Origin: UBA7985 sp002690455
GTDB taxonomy: Bacteria > Pseudomonadota > Alphaproteobacteria > UBA7985
Assembly (NCBI GenBank): GCA_965662775.1
Contig: CBFIIW010000007.1
Coordinates: 58,412 to 122,411, forward strand
Length of the DNA stretch: 64,000 nt
Reading direction: 5' to 3'
A model generated the notes under the pieces. It saw only the letters and a program-made list of their open reading frames with translations, had not been told where the DNA came from and ran no database searches. Position numbers and translations under genes: made by a program. Of this stretch, positions 48,562 to 56,546 are shown in pieces. Numbering within the stretch: position 1 is the first letter of the stretch; each line of letters opens with the position of its first letter.

Positions 48562-49539
48562 TCAATTGAGTCTGGTTTTCAGTTGCTGCGCGGCGCGGAG
48601 AATCTGACCCTCCAGCTCGCGCGCGGCTGGCAGTGAGGACGGCGCCTCGCGCCAAATGCCCTGCTCCTGAATCTGTCGGTGAACTGTGACATGGAAAGAG
48701 CCCGGCCCCAGAACGTCGCTTGTGTGCTGCACATCGACACGAACACGTTCAGGTCGGGTTTGCGTGCCGGTGTACCAGTCCGTTGCGTACAAACCGTTGC
48801 GCAGATCAGTCTGCGACAATGGCATGAAGGCCAGCGTTTGCGCCGTTGCGTCCCAAAGGAATGGGTTAACGCTCACACTCACCTGGCCGACGCCGGCCAG
48901 ATTATCGACGGGTAGCCCGTCTTCGCCGAGTTTCACTTCGTCGATTCCCAGCGTTTCAGAGGCGATATTGCCTCCTAGCCCGAGGAGGCGCATGAGCAGC
49001 CCGGGCTGCTCAGCGTCTGGAGACCGTTCCCGAGATGCGGATGCATCACCACGGGTCTCGTCAGCTTCGCGCTCGGCCTGCAGCTCCGCACTACGCGCGG
49101 TTCGAAACGTAAAGTTGCCGAATCCAAGACCGCCACCGCGGCTTCCCTCGGCATCCGCGCCACTGACGTCCCCGGACTGCGCGGCAGCCAGTTCGACCGC
49201 CGACTCACCCTGGGCGGAACGAATGCTGCCGACCGGCACTACACCTTCTGGCAGGACATCGCTGAGATCGCCCAAAATGGCGGCATCTGTGCGTACATAA
49301 CGGCCCTGCGCATCCTGCTCAAAGCTCATGGTGTTATCGCCAGCCGTGAAGTTAATCTCTTCCGTCGCACCACAAGCCGTGAGCCCAGCAAGCAGCCCAA
49401 GCACCACTACCCGTGGCGCCCACCGCCAAAGATGACGACCTGCATGCACGGCATCAACATTCAGCGCAAGCGGCGCCGTCACCGCTTCAGAAGCAGATAC
49501 GGGTGCCCCGGGAACAAAGGTTGGATGTGGCTTAGCCAT
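48562..49539 (-). CDS. DUF3576 family lipoprotein
   Basis: The C-terminal half fits DUF3576, a family found beside leuS in alphaproteobacteria: VNPFLWDATAQTLAFMPLSQTDLRNG and DWYTGTQTRPERVRVDV. The N-terminus has a long leader, with a hydrophobic stretch and lipobox LLAGLTAC, Cys56. This is late for a signal peptide, so an internal start is possible; ATG at 49539 overlaps the sulfotransferase stop by 8 bp. The middle (about 110-170) is an acidic, gly-rich linker. Function is unknown, but an outer-membrane lipoprotein is likely. Confidence 0.75.
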   Translation of the reverse strand: MAKPHPTFVPGAPVSASEAVTAPLALNVDAVHAGRHLWRWAPRVVVLGLLAGLTACGATEEINFTAGDNTMSFEQDAQGRYVRTDAAILGDLSDVLPEGVVPVGSIRSAQGESAVELAAAQSGDVSGADAEGSRGGGLGFGNFTFRTARSAELQAEREADETRGDASASRERSPDAEQPGLLMRLLGLGGNIASETLGIDEVKLGEDGLPVDNLAGVGQVSVSVNPFLWDATAQTLAFMPLSQTDLRNGLYATDWYTGTQTRPERVRVDVQHTSDVLGPGSFHVTVHRQIQEQGIWREAPSSLPAARELEGQILRAAQQLKTRLN

Positions 49540-50782
49540 TCTGGAGTTTCTTGTGCTTCTTCTGGTTACGCTTGATGCGCAGTTTATCCGCGTAGGTGAG
49601 CTTACGGCCCACACCAGTGATGCCATCCATGGCGAACTGCTTGCTGTTTTTCTGCAGCTGCTCGTCTAAGTCTTTGAAATCCTCGGGGATGTAGTCAAAG
49701 CGGCGCATCTGCTGGTGATGGTTGCGGATCACGCGGCGCACTTGCTCCTCCGTCATCTCTTCTTTCCAGCTGCCGGTCTTGCCCTTCCGGAAGAAGGCCT
49801 CGCCACCCATTTTTTCCTTAAATCCCTGATCTTTTTCTTTCGCTTGAATTTTGTCGAACTTCACCGCTGCTTCGGCGGCAATTACATCATCGCGGGAGAA
49901 AGGCAGGCCAAGGTGCATGGCCGTGCGGTGAAAGGTTTCGGCTGGATCATGCTTCATGTCTTCGTAGCGCATGTAGATGACCCTTGGGTCAGGTTCCGCA
50001 GTCCAGGACGAAACGTGTTCTGACCAAGACCCCATCAGCTGCGGGATCTGACCAGGCGCGAGAGCCTTTTCCCGCGCTTCCTCATCGGTGAGTTCAGGGC
50101 GCTTCTTCTTCTCCGCGGCAATCGCAGCTTCCAGGTCGAACTTCTTCGGGCGACCACCAATGAAGTGGGCTGGCTGTGCCATGGCAGCGATGGAACCATC
50201 GATGTCCGTGTTCATATGGCTAGCGAAAGAAGGGGTAACGTCGAGCGGGTTGCGAACGATGTAGACCGCGGAACGGAACGTATCGAGGCCAATGGTTCGG
50301 GTTCCATGCCAGGCGCCATTACAAAGGTGCGTTTTCACGAACACCTTTTTATCCTGCTGGATTGCCAACAGTTTCTGCGCCAACGGCATGGTCTGTGCCA
50401 CTTCCTGATCACTGATCTCGTAGTGTGGCTTGCCCAGAATACGCTCGAAGAGATGGAAGGTCACATCCATCTGGCCGGCCCGGCCCGCGATATCTGAGAG
50501 GTTAAAGTTCGCGTCTTCCCGAACCATGGGGTTAAACAGCGCAAACAGGAACAGACGAGTCCAAGTGTTCCCAGATTTCGGGAAAGATGCGAGGTAGATC
50601 AGCCCCTTTTCCGGCGGCAGAGCAGCAACGGAAAGACGGCGGCGCAGATCTTCCGCCACCTCGGGGCGAATATAATCCGGTATCTCGGGAAGTTCTGCAG
50701 CGCCTGTGCTCACTTCGCTTGTTTCTTCGGGTGCCGCTTCAGATGCCGCCTTGGTCGCGAGTTCTTTTTCTTGCGCGTCCAT
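49532..50782 (-). CDS. Sulfotransferase family protein
   Basis: This enzyme should transfer sulfate from PAPS to an alcohol or amine. The 5' phosphosulfate loop FPKSGNTW is at residues 67-74, and the 3' phosphate site is in YIVRNPLDVTPSFASHM (174-190), as in PF00685. FVKTHLC (148-154) matches the conserved K.H. The N-terminus (1-40) is acidic and the C-terminus ends in a lysine-rich tail. The length of 416 is long for a cytosolic sulfotransferase. The acceptor is unknown. It lies between an unrecognised gene and the DUF3576 lipoprotein on one strand. Confidence 0.85.
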   Translation of the reverse strand: MDAQEKELATKAASEAAPEETSEVSTGAAELPEIPDYIRPEVAEDLRRRLSVAALPPEKGLIYLASFPKSGNTWTRLFLFALFNPMVREDANFNLSDIAGRAGQMDVTFHLFERILGKPHYEISDQEVAQTMPLAQKLLAIQQDKKVFVKTHLCNGAWHGTRTIGLDTFRSAVYIVRNPLDVTPSFASHMNTDIDGSIAAMAQPAHFIGGRPKKFDLEAAIAAEKKKRPELTDEEAREKALAPGQIPQLMGSWSEHVSSWTAEPDPRVIYMRYEDMKHDPAETFHRTAMHLGLPFSRDDVIAAEAAVKFDKIQAKEKDQGFKEKMGGEAFFRKGKTGSWKEEMTEEQVRRVIRNHHQQMRRFDYIPEDFKDLDEQLQKNSKQFAMDGITGVGRKLTYADKLRIKRNQKKHKKLQNG

Positions 50783-50844
50783 TATATTGGTCTCCGGTTA
50801 CAGGGTGCCTGCCAGAAGGTTAACTTTACCGATGAATCGAGCTT

Positions 50845-51981
50845 CTAGTGCGATTCGATCAGAGTCTCAATCTGCAGTGAGAGCGCACCAGACAGTTTTT
50901 CGTTCAACCGTGTATTTTCGATACCTTTGGCTACTTTATAAGCCGAAAATAGCCGCCGCAGGTTGTAAGACTTGATCCGACCCCAAAGTTCATCGGGGTT
51001 ACCGATGCTATGTTCCCGTGTCAGGCTTCGGAAAATCCCGAGAGCCAGCGCCGGGCGCCCAAAGAAGCTCAACGCCAGATGGCTGAGGCGTACAACATTG
51101 CCCTCTTTTCTCATGATCGGGGCAAAGGCCCCCTTGAAAGGTGCGCTCTGGTTAACATTGCGCCCGACGACGAGCCGAGGCGATTTATCTTTGCCCGATG
51201 CAGAGCCCAGCGGGAGTGACAGCGGTAACGACATGGCGACCATTGACGGGTCGGCCACGTCCTTGGTGTTCAGTGCCCACAGGGAGTCGAAGCGACCCGA
51301 ATTGATAATCACAGCCTTGGCCGATGAACCATTGATGGTCAAGGAACCACTGACTGTCCGGGAAATGTTCAGTTGCGACCTGCCCTGACGTGCGAGGCCC
51401 ATGAACGGCATGGCCCGCGATCCCTTTTCGGTCCTGATAATCATTGAAGCCAGCATCCGCTGGTTTATAGCGGCTTTATCGATGTCAGCTTGCAAAAAGT
51501 TAGTCAGGCCGAGCATCTCAAACGTCTCACTGTTCTCTTCCAATAACATGCCGATGGCCTGCCGCATTTCGGCAGCGGCCGCACGGTTGGCGTCATCATT
51601 TATGGCGCTGACATATGCATTCCAGAATGCTCGGACCGGCTCTGCAATGTCGGCTGAATCGCGAACGGAGCAGCTCTCGTTGTCGAAATCTGCTGGGTCA
51701 AGTTGTAAGTGCTCAGGCAGGGTTATTTCGAAAGGGTTTTCCGGTTTTGATACGCGCAGGGTCAACCCGCTTTCGTCATGATCGACTTCAATGTTTTTTA
51801 TTGAACCGCCAAGGTCCGAGATTTCCTTAATAAGGGTGTTCAGCGCTGAAATGTCGCTCACAGTCGGGGCTCCGGATGGGGTGGTTTTCAAAGATGCAGA
51901 TTTGGCCGAGGTGGGTGAGGGATGCAATCCAGCATCTCCGCAAAGCTGCTCAATTCGTGAAAAATGTGAAGTTTTTTCCAT
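50845..51981 (-). CDS. Unrecognised 378-residue protein upstream of a sulfotransferase
   Basis: No family assigned with confidence. There is no signal peptide or membrane segment. The first 45 residues are polar; residues about 45-90 (IKEISDLGGSIKNIEVDHDESGLTL) and about 165-330 look like folded alpha/beta sequence. By eye the layout faintly resembles an LSMT-type SET methyltransferase (LGG..., later MPFMGLARQG at the place of the NHS motif), but the key N-H-S residues are absent, so this is speculation. It heads the operon leading into the sulfotransferase, 62 bp downstream, and is divergent from the parvulin gene with a 76-bp spacer. Confidence 0.5.
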   Translation of the reverse strand: MEKTSHFSRIEQLCGDAGLHPSPTSAKSASLKTTPSGAPTVSDISALNTLIKEISDLGGSIKNIEVDHDESGLTLRVSKPENPFEITLPEHLQLDPADFDNESCSVRDSADIAEPVRAFWNAYVSAINDDANRAAAAEMRQAIGMLLEENSETFEMLGLTNFLQADIDKAAINQRMLASMIIRTEKGSRAMPFMGLARQGRSQLNISRTVSGSLTINGSSAKAVIINSGRFDSLWALNTKDVADPSMVAMSLPLSLPLGSASGKDKSPRLVVGRNVNQSAPFKGAFAPIMRKEGNVVRLSHLALSFFGRPALALGIFRSLTREHSIGNPDELWGRIKSYNLRRLFSAYKVAKGIENTRLNEKLSGALSLQIETLIESH

Positions 51982-52057
51982 CTTGGGATATTATGCGGCC
52001 CGCTCTTTGCTTTAGATCAAGGGTGTCGCTTGTCGTCTTTCAGATCAGGAACCCCCA

Positions 52058-53008
52058 ATGTCTTCAAGTTCATACCGGCTCCCGTGGCCTTGGCTCCGTT
52101 CTGAGATAGTACGCTGTGCGGTGATTTTGCTGCTCCTATGGACACCCGCTCTTGCTGGTCCAGCGCGGGGTCAAGCGGGGTCGGTATCCTACCCCGACCT
52201 GAGTCAGCTTCAGCCAGATACTGTGGTTGCTGTCGTTAACGGTAATCCGATCAACTTTGCTACCATTGTCTATGCGCATCAGCAGTTGCCCGGCTCCTAC
52301 CGTGATCTGCCACTTGAGCAAATCATGCCGCAGGTGATGCAACTGGTAATTGAACAGCGCCTGTTGGCGGAAGAAGCCGCCCGCAACGGCATGCAACAAA
52401 GCGTGCGATACCAGGCGGCGCTGCAATTCGAAGCCGATCGGCTGCTGCAGGAAATGTACATCGCCACTGCTGTAACCGATCAGCTGGACGACGAAGCACT
52501 TGAAATCGCTTATAGCGTCTACGTGACCCAGCTCCCGACTGAAGACCGGGCGCGGGCGCGGCAGATTCTGGTCTCTCCGGCCAACAACGACGAGACTGAG
52601 GTGCGGCGCGCGCTGATGCAGGCGCAGCAGGTGATTGGCGAACTGCAGGCTGGTGCCGATTTTGCGCTGCTCGCACGGCAACTGTCAGATCATGGGCCAA
52701 GTGCGGCGCAAGGTGGCGATTTGGGCTACTTCGGGAAAGGTCAGAGCAGCTTCGGCGAACGCTTTGACGCAGCCGTATTCGCCATGTTCGCCGGGACTCG
52801 CACGCCCGAGCCAATTACAACACGCTATGGATTCCATGTTGTCGAAGTCATAGATCGGCAGCAGATGAAGCCGCCGCTCGATGACATTCGTGGCAGCCTA
52901 CGCGCACAGCTGGAGAACCAGAAGATTGCCATGACGTTAGATGAGCTGCGCAACAATGCCGAGATAGACACGATCATTGAAATTGACCCTGGCATGAGTG
53001 GCAATTGA
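52058..53008 (+). CDS. Parvulin-type peptidyl-prolyl isomerase
   Basis: A periplasmic foldase. An N-terminal hydrophobic segment (VILLLLWTPALAGPA, residues 22-36) is a signal peptide. After a helical domain, the parvulin core lies at about residues 165-268: ARQILVSPAN, FALLARQLSDHGPSAAQGGDLGYFGKGQ, and YGFHVVEVIDRQ. Length is 316 residues. SurA is also present in the window, so this is a second isomerase of the PpiD/PrsA kind. The ProXp-like gene lies 81 bp downstream on the same strand. Confidence 0.9.
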   Translation: MSSSSYRLPWPWLRSEIVRCAVILLLLWTPALAGPARGQAGSVSYPDLSQLQPDTVVAVVNGNPINFATIVYAHQQLPGSYRDLPLEQIMPQVMQLVIEQRLLAEEAARNGMQQSVRYQAALQFEADRLLQEMYIATAVTDQLDDEALEIAYSVYVTQLPTEDRARARQILVSPANNDETEVRRALMQAQQVIGELQAGADFALLARQLSDHGPSAAQGGDLGYFGKGQSSFGERFDAAVFAMFAGTRTPEPITTRYGFHVVEVIDRQQMKPPLDDIRGSLRAQLENQKIAMTLDELRNNAEIDTIIEIDPGMSGN

Positions 53009-53089
53009 TCTGCATTCCGGTTTGTGAGGTCTTTTTTCCCGGCGACGGATCGGGTAGGTCCAAAGGCGAACAAGCCGGAGACCCTACCC

Positions 53090-53680
53090 ATGTCAGATGC
53101 CGCCGAAATGAGCCGTCAGACAACCCCTGAGACACCAAATGGGACAAGCCCTACAATGTCCCGTGACGAGATTAATGCGCAGCACGCTGCCCATGCTTGG
53201 ACGCCGTCCCAGCTGCTGGCACGGCTGGAGGCGCTGGGGATCAATGCTGACACCATCGAACATGACCCCATGTGGACGGTAGAGGACTCGCGGCGGCTAC
53301 GGATCGATATCAACGAAGAAGGCCACTGCAAGTCGCTGTTCTTGCGCAATAAGAAGGGGCAGATGTGGCTGGTCGTCATGCTTGAGGATCAGCGGCTGGA
53401 CATCAAGGCGCTCGGGCTGGCGCTGGATCAGCGGCTGTCCTTCGCCAAGCCGGACCGGCTGATGGAATACCTCGGGGTGATCCCCGGGTCCGTCACACCT
53501 TTCGCTATCGTTCACGACACGGAGGGCGCGGTGCAGGTGGTGCTGCAGAAACGCATGATGGATTGCAAGGCGCTGCATTATCATCCCTTGCGCAACTTCC
53601 TGACTACGTCGATTTCTCCCGCAGACCTGACGGATTTTCTGCGTGCCGAGAATCATGAGCCTGTATTGCTCGACTTCTAG
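53090..53680 (+). CDS. YbaK/ProXp-type aminoacyl-tRNA deacylase
   Basis: The domain matches the prolyl-tRNA editing family: KSLFLRNKKGQMWLVVMLEDQRLDIK, then DRLMEYLGVIPGSVTPFAI and DCKALHYHPLRN. This layout is that of ProXp-ala, which clears alanine from misacylated tRNA-Pro; I infer the substrate from resemblance alone. The frame opens at 53024; the ATG at 53090 follows GGAG and gives 196 residues. It lies between the parvulin and thioredoxin genes on the plus strand. Confidence 0.85.
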   Translation: MSDAAEMSRQTTPETPNGTSPTMSRDEINAQHAAHAWTPSQLLARLEALGINADTIEHDPMWTVEDSRRLRIDINEEGHCKSLFLRNKKGQMWLVVMLEDQRLDIKALGLALDQRLSFAKPDRLMEYLGVIPGSVTPFAIVHDTEGAVQVVLQKRMMDCKALHYHPLRNFLTTSISPADLTDFLRAENHEPVLLDF

Positions 53681-53782
53681 TTCATAGACTGTGAAAAGGT
53701 CGGCGGGTTGTCGGCAGGCGCACGACCCACCACCTAGGTGCTGAAACCAAGCAAGCTGTCCCTGAAGGAGAGCAGAAAGATC

Positions 53783-54739
53783 ATGAGTGAACTGATTGGC
53801 CTTAAGGCCCCCGTCCAACCCAAAGCCCCAGTCGATGTAATTATCGACGGCTCTGAAGCCACTTTCGCGCAAGATGTTATCGAAGCATCGATGCAGCAAC
53901 CGGTGATCGTCGATTTCTGGGCGGAATGGTGTGGTCCGTGCAAGACGCTGGGGCCCATTATCGAAAAGGTGGTTACTGCGGCAGCTGGTGCGGTCAAGCT
54001 GGTCAAAATCGACACAGAGAGCAACCAACAGCTGGCCATGCAGATGCGAATCCAATCGATTCCGACAGTCTATGCCTTTTATCAAGGTCAGCCGATCGAT
54101 GGCTTTATGGGCGCCCTACCGGAAAGTCAGGTGCAGAGCTTTGTCGACAAGCTGATTGCTGCGGCCGGTGGCGCAGGCGCGGAAGGTGGCGCCAACGCCG
54201 CTGGATCTGAAGGCAGTCTGGACGACATCCTTGAGCAAGCTGACGCGGCCCTGACAGCGGGGGATAACGCAGTTGCGCGCGATCTTTTCCGTACAGTGCT
54301 GGCGGAGGATCAGACCAATGTCAAAGCCTATACCGGCTTTGCTCGGGCCACGCTGGCAGAAGGTCAACTGGCCGATGTTGTCGCAATGATGGAACAGGTT
54401 CCCGAAGAACTCCTGTCGCAGCCGGATATCGTCAGCCTCGCCGGAATGATCAGCTTTGCCGAACAGGCGGCTGGCATGCCGGATACGGCGATTCTACAGG
54501 CTGCGGTCGACGCCGATGCGAACGACCATGCGGCTCGATTTGCGCTGGCGCAAGCATTGCTCGGCCGTGGTCAACCGGAGATCGGTGCCGACCATTTGCT
54601 CGACATCATGCGCCGCGATCGAGACTGGAACGACGATGGCGCGCGTCAGGCCTTGCTTGCGTTGTTCGAGGCGCTGGGGCAATCGGCACCCCTGACTGTC
54701 GCGTATCGCAAAAAGCTTTCGTCCCTCCTGTTCAGTTAA
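53783..54739 (+). CDS. cnoX: Thioredoxin-TPR chaperone (CnoX/YbbN type)
   Basis: Residues 1-110 are a thioredoxin domain with WCGPC at 49-53, so both cysteines are kept here. A linker rich in Gly/Ala follows (GGAGAEGGANAAGSEGS). The remainder (about 135-318) is TPR-like helices (LDDILEQADAALTAGDNAVARDLF...). CnoX-type proteins guard client chaperonin substrates against oxidation. ATG at 53783 gives 318 residues; AGGAG lies about 12 nt upstream. It is the first of the CnoX-LON-Trm112 series. Confidence 0.9.
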   Translation: MSELIGLKAPVQPKAPVDVIIDGSEATFAQDVIEASMQQPVIVDFWAEWCGPCKTLGPIIEKVVTAAAGAVKLVKIDTESNQQLAMQMRIQSIPTVYAFYQGQPIDGFMGALPESQVQSFVDKLIAAAGGAGAEGGANAAGSEGSLDDILEQADAALTAGDNAVARDLFRTVLAEDQTNVKAYTGFARATLAEGQLADVVAMMEQVPEELLSQPDIVSLAGMISFAEQAAGMPDTAILQAAVDADANDHAARFALAQALLGRGQPEIGADHLLDIMRRDRDWNDDGARQALLALFEALGQSAPLTVAYRKKLSSLLFS

Positions 54740-55019
54740 AGACCGCGATTTCGAGATCAGCCGGCGTCAAACCATCTCAGGCCCATGGGCGGATGAGTCA
54801 GGCACTGCCCGCATCCGATGCTTGGATACGTGACTGCGGGCGATCTGTGTCGAGAGACCTGCAACAAAAAGTTTGCAACGGAGGGTTTTCGACTTGGGAA
54901 CCTGCACGGCTGCAGCGATCTATGCATTGTGAGCTGGGTCAGCATTGTCCAGCCTCGAATTCGGTACATATTCGATTTCAAAGATACATAACCACAAAAG
55001 CGGAAAAGAGAGGGCGGTC
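54740..55019. other. 280-bp intergenic region before the LON-domain gene
   Basis: Gene-free between the thioredoxin-TPR gene and the LON-domain gene, both on the plus strand. It has no long palindrome. An A-rich patch near 54866 (CAACAAAAAGTTTGCAACG) and the AGAGAGGGCGG Shine-Dalgarno next to the 55020 start are the only features seen. Confidence 0.4.
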
Positions 55020-55730
55020 ATGACGGCACGGGCATTCTTGCCAACATCGCTGGACCAGATGCCAGGGGCGTTGCCGATATTTCCCCTAACGGGAGCTTTG
55101 CTGCTGCCGCTGGGACACCTGCCTCTGAACATTTTTGAACCGCGCTACGTGGCTATGGTCGCCGATGCACTGCAGACGCCACAACGCTTGATTGGCATGG
55201 TGCAGTCCTCGGACCAAGACAAGAGCATGGGTGAAGCACCTGTGCACGGACTCGGTTGCGCAGGGCGAATTTCTGCGTTTTCAGAAAATGACGACGGCAC
55301 CCTTCTCATTACGCTCACTGGCGTGGCCCGCTTCAGCATCATCGATGAGTTGGCTTTGGCGCCAGGTGGTTACAGATGCGTCAAAGCTGATTTCGGACCC
55401 TTTGCCACTGATTTGGAACGTTTGGTATGGAACGCTTCAAAAACTGCAGACGATGCTGATAATGAAGGAGATGTCCTTCGTGCCTCAGTGATCGATGCGA
55501 CCCGTCGGTACTTCGATGCCAAGGGCTACAGCACTGATTGGGACGGAATCAACAATCTGGATCTAGCAGAATTAGTGACGTCACTCGGGATGGCCTGCCC
55601 GTTCGATCCGGTGGAGAAACAGGCGCTGCTTGAGGCCCGTACTGTGGAAGAGCAGGCAAAGACGCTTGCGCAAATCCTCACCATGGCGGCTATTGGTGAC
55701 GGGCGGGACAACAATACGGCTGTAAACTGA
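55020..55730 (+). CDS. LON peptidase substrate-binding-domain protein
   Basis: A stand-alone Lon N-terminal domain without protease or ATPase parts. Family motifs: PGALPIFPLTGALLLPLGHLPLNIFEPRYVAM, IGMVQSS, GLGCAGRISAF, and ITLTGVARFSI. The frame opens at 54945; ATG at 55020 is chosen because the family starts just before LP.FPL and AGAGAGG precedes it. It gives 236 residues. It sits between CnoX and Trm112, the usual alphaproteobacterial order. Confidence 0.9.
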   Translation: MTARAFLPTSLDQMPGALPIFPLTGALLLPLGHLPLNIFEPRYVAMVADALQTPQRLIGMVQSSDQDKSMGEAPVHGLGCAGRISAFSENDDGTLLITLTGVARFSIIDELALAPGGYRCVKADFGPFATDLERLVWNASKTADDADNEGDVLRASVIDATRRYFDAKGYSTDWDGINNLDLAELVTSLGMACPFDPVEKQALLEARTVEEQAKTLAQILTMAAIGDGRDNNTAVN

Positions 55731-55784
55731 CGGTTTTCATATTTGCAGAAATCAAAGAAGCCTCTTTTGGACACGCACCAAGGC

Positions 55785-56015
55785 ATGAACGACGCCACGG
55801 AACAGGACAAACCGATACACGCGCCTTCTGCGACGCCTGCGTCAGCTTCAGCAGTGGAACCAAGCATGCTGGAATTACTGGTTTGCCCATTGACGAAGAC
55901 GACGCTTCACTTCGATCGTGACGCGCAGGAACTTGTGTCAGAGCAAGCTGGGCTGGCATTCCCTATTCGGCAAGGTATCCCAATCCTTCTGGTTGAAGAA
56001 GCGCGGCGGGTTTGA
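55785..56015 (+). CDS. Trm112 family protein
   Basis: The C-terminal 49 residues form the Trm112 core (LELLVCPLTKTTLHFDRDAQEL...LAFPIRQGIPILLVEEARR). Only one cysteine of a zinc site remains. The family assists methyltransferases or is a small stand-alone domain in alphaproteobacteria. The frame is open to TTG at 55743; ATG at 55785 gives 76 residues. It follows the LON-domain gene closely. Confidence 0.85.
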   Translation: MNDATEQDKPIHAPSATPASASAVEPSMLELLVCPLTKTTLHFDRDAQELVSEQAGLAFPIRQGIPILLVEEARRV

Positions 56016-56052
56016 GGACACCTCTCGAGACAGGGTAAACTGAGGTAGTGGT

Positions 56053-56107
56053 GATTGCGCGTGGGAGGGCCGAAGGCCGCGAAGCGGCCAAGGTCCGAGC
56101 GCGCCAC
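56053..56107 (+). repeat. Nested palindromic repeat, type A copy 2
   Basis: 55 bp, same orientation as 18972-19026, with two visible differences. Core GGCCGC-GAA-GCGGCC, middle arm GGGCC/GGTCC (pairs through one G-T), outer arm TGCGCG with CGCGCCA. Confidence 0.88.
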
Positions 56108-56221
56108 TATTCATGCTTCGGCTGACATTGAGCTTGAATGTCGCGATGTTCGTCCGGCAGCGTTTGTCCTGAGCCAGTCATCGCCCTTGTGATCGGGGAA
56201 GAGCCCCGCCATGAGAAAGGG

Positions 56222-56274
56222 TTGCGCCGATCTTGCCTCGACCGCTTCGCGGTCTTCGTCAAGCCGTCACGCAA
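56222..56274 (-). repeat. Nested palindromic repeat, type C
   Basis: Stems TTGCG/CGCAA (outer), CTTG/CAAG (middle) and GACCGC-TTC-GCGGTC (inner). Read on the minus strand the loop is GAA, as in types A and B, and the core again is CCGCGAAGCGG, flanked by an A-T pair where type A has G-C. Confidence 0.75.
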
Positions 56275-56405
56275 ATCGACCGCTTCGCGCCCGGTCGGCT
56301 ACCGCCTCCGATCAACAAAAGCCACCAACCCAGCGAAACCCTTTCGACAAAACATTGGAATAGCGTCACGCCAAAGCAAAGCGAGGCGAGGCATGTCCGG
56401 TGAGT

Positions 56406-56454
56406 TGCGCGGGAGAGATTTGTAAGCCGCGAAGCGGCGTCAAATCGAGCACGC
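56406..56454 (+). repeat. Nested palindromic repeat, type B copy 2
   Basis: 49 bp matching the minus strand of 18698-18746 with one visible difference. Stems GATTTG/CAAATC and GCCGC-GAA-GCGGC, with outer TTGCG (from 56405) and CGCAA. Confidence 0.85.
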
Positions 56455-56546
56455 AACCTCCTCGCGGTGCGTAAACCATTTCAAACACTTGTCTGATCAC
56501 AAACTACCCCTGTCCAAGCGTCGGTAGAGCGCATAAAACTCTCGCT

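Larger units (their letters stand above)
56016..56546. other. Palindrome-rich intergenic island 2
   Basis: About 530 bp without a gene, holding type A (56053-56107), type C (56222-56274) and type B (56406-56454) nested palindromes, listed separately. A further partial dyad (GACCG...CGGTC, 56278-56296) is present. An open frame across 56138-56425 encodes only the palindromes. The helicase promoter should lie near its 3' end. Confidence 0.6.

Noticed and set aside
56138..56425. Open frame of 95 codons in island 2
   Set aside because: It is built mainly from the nested repeats, starts without a ribosome site, and the same region is open in other frames.
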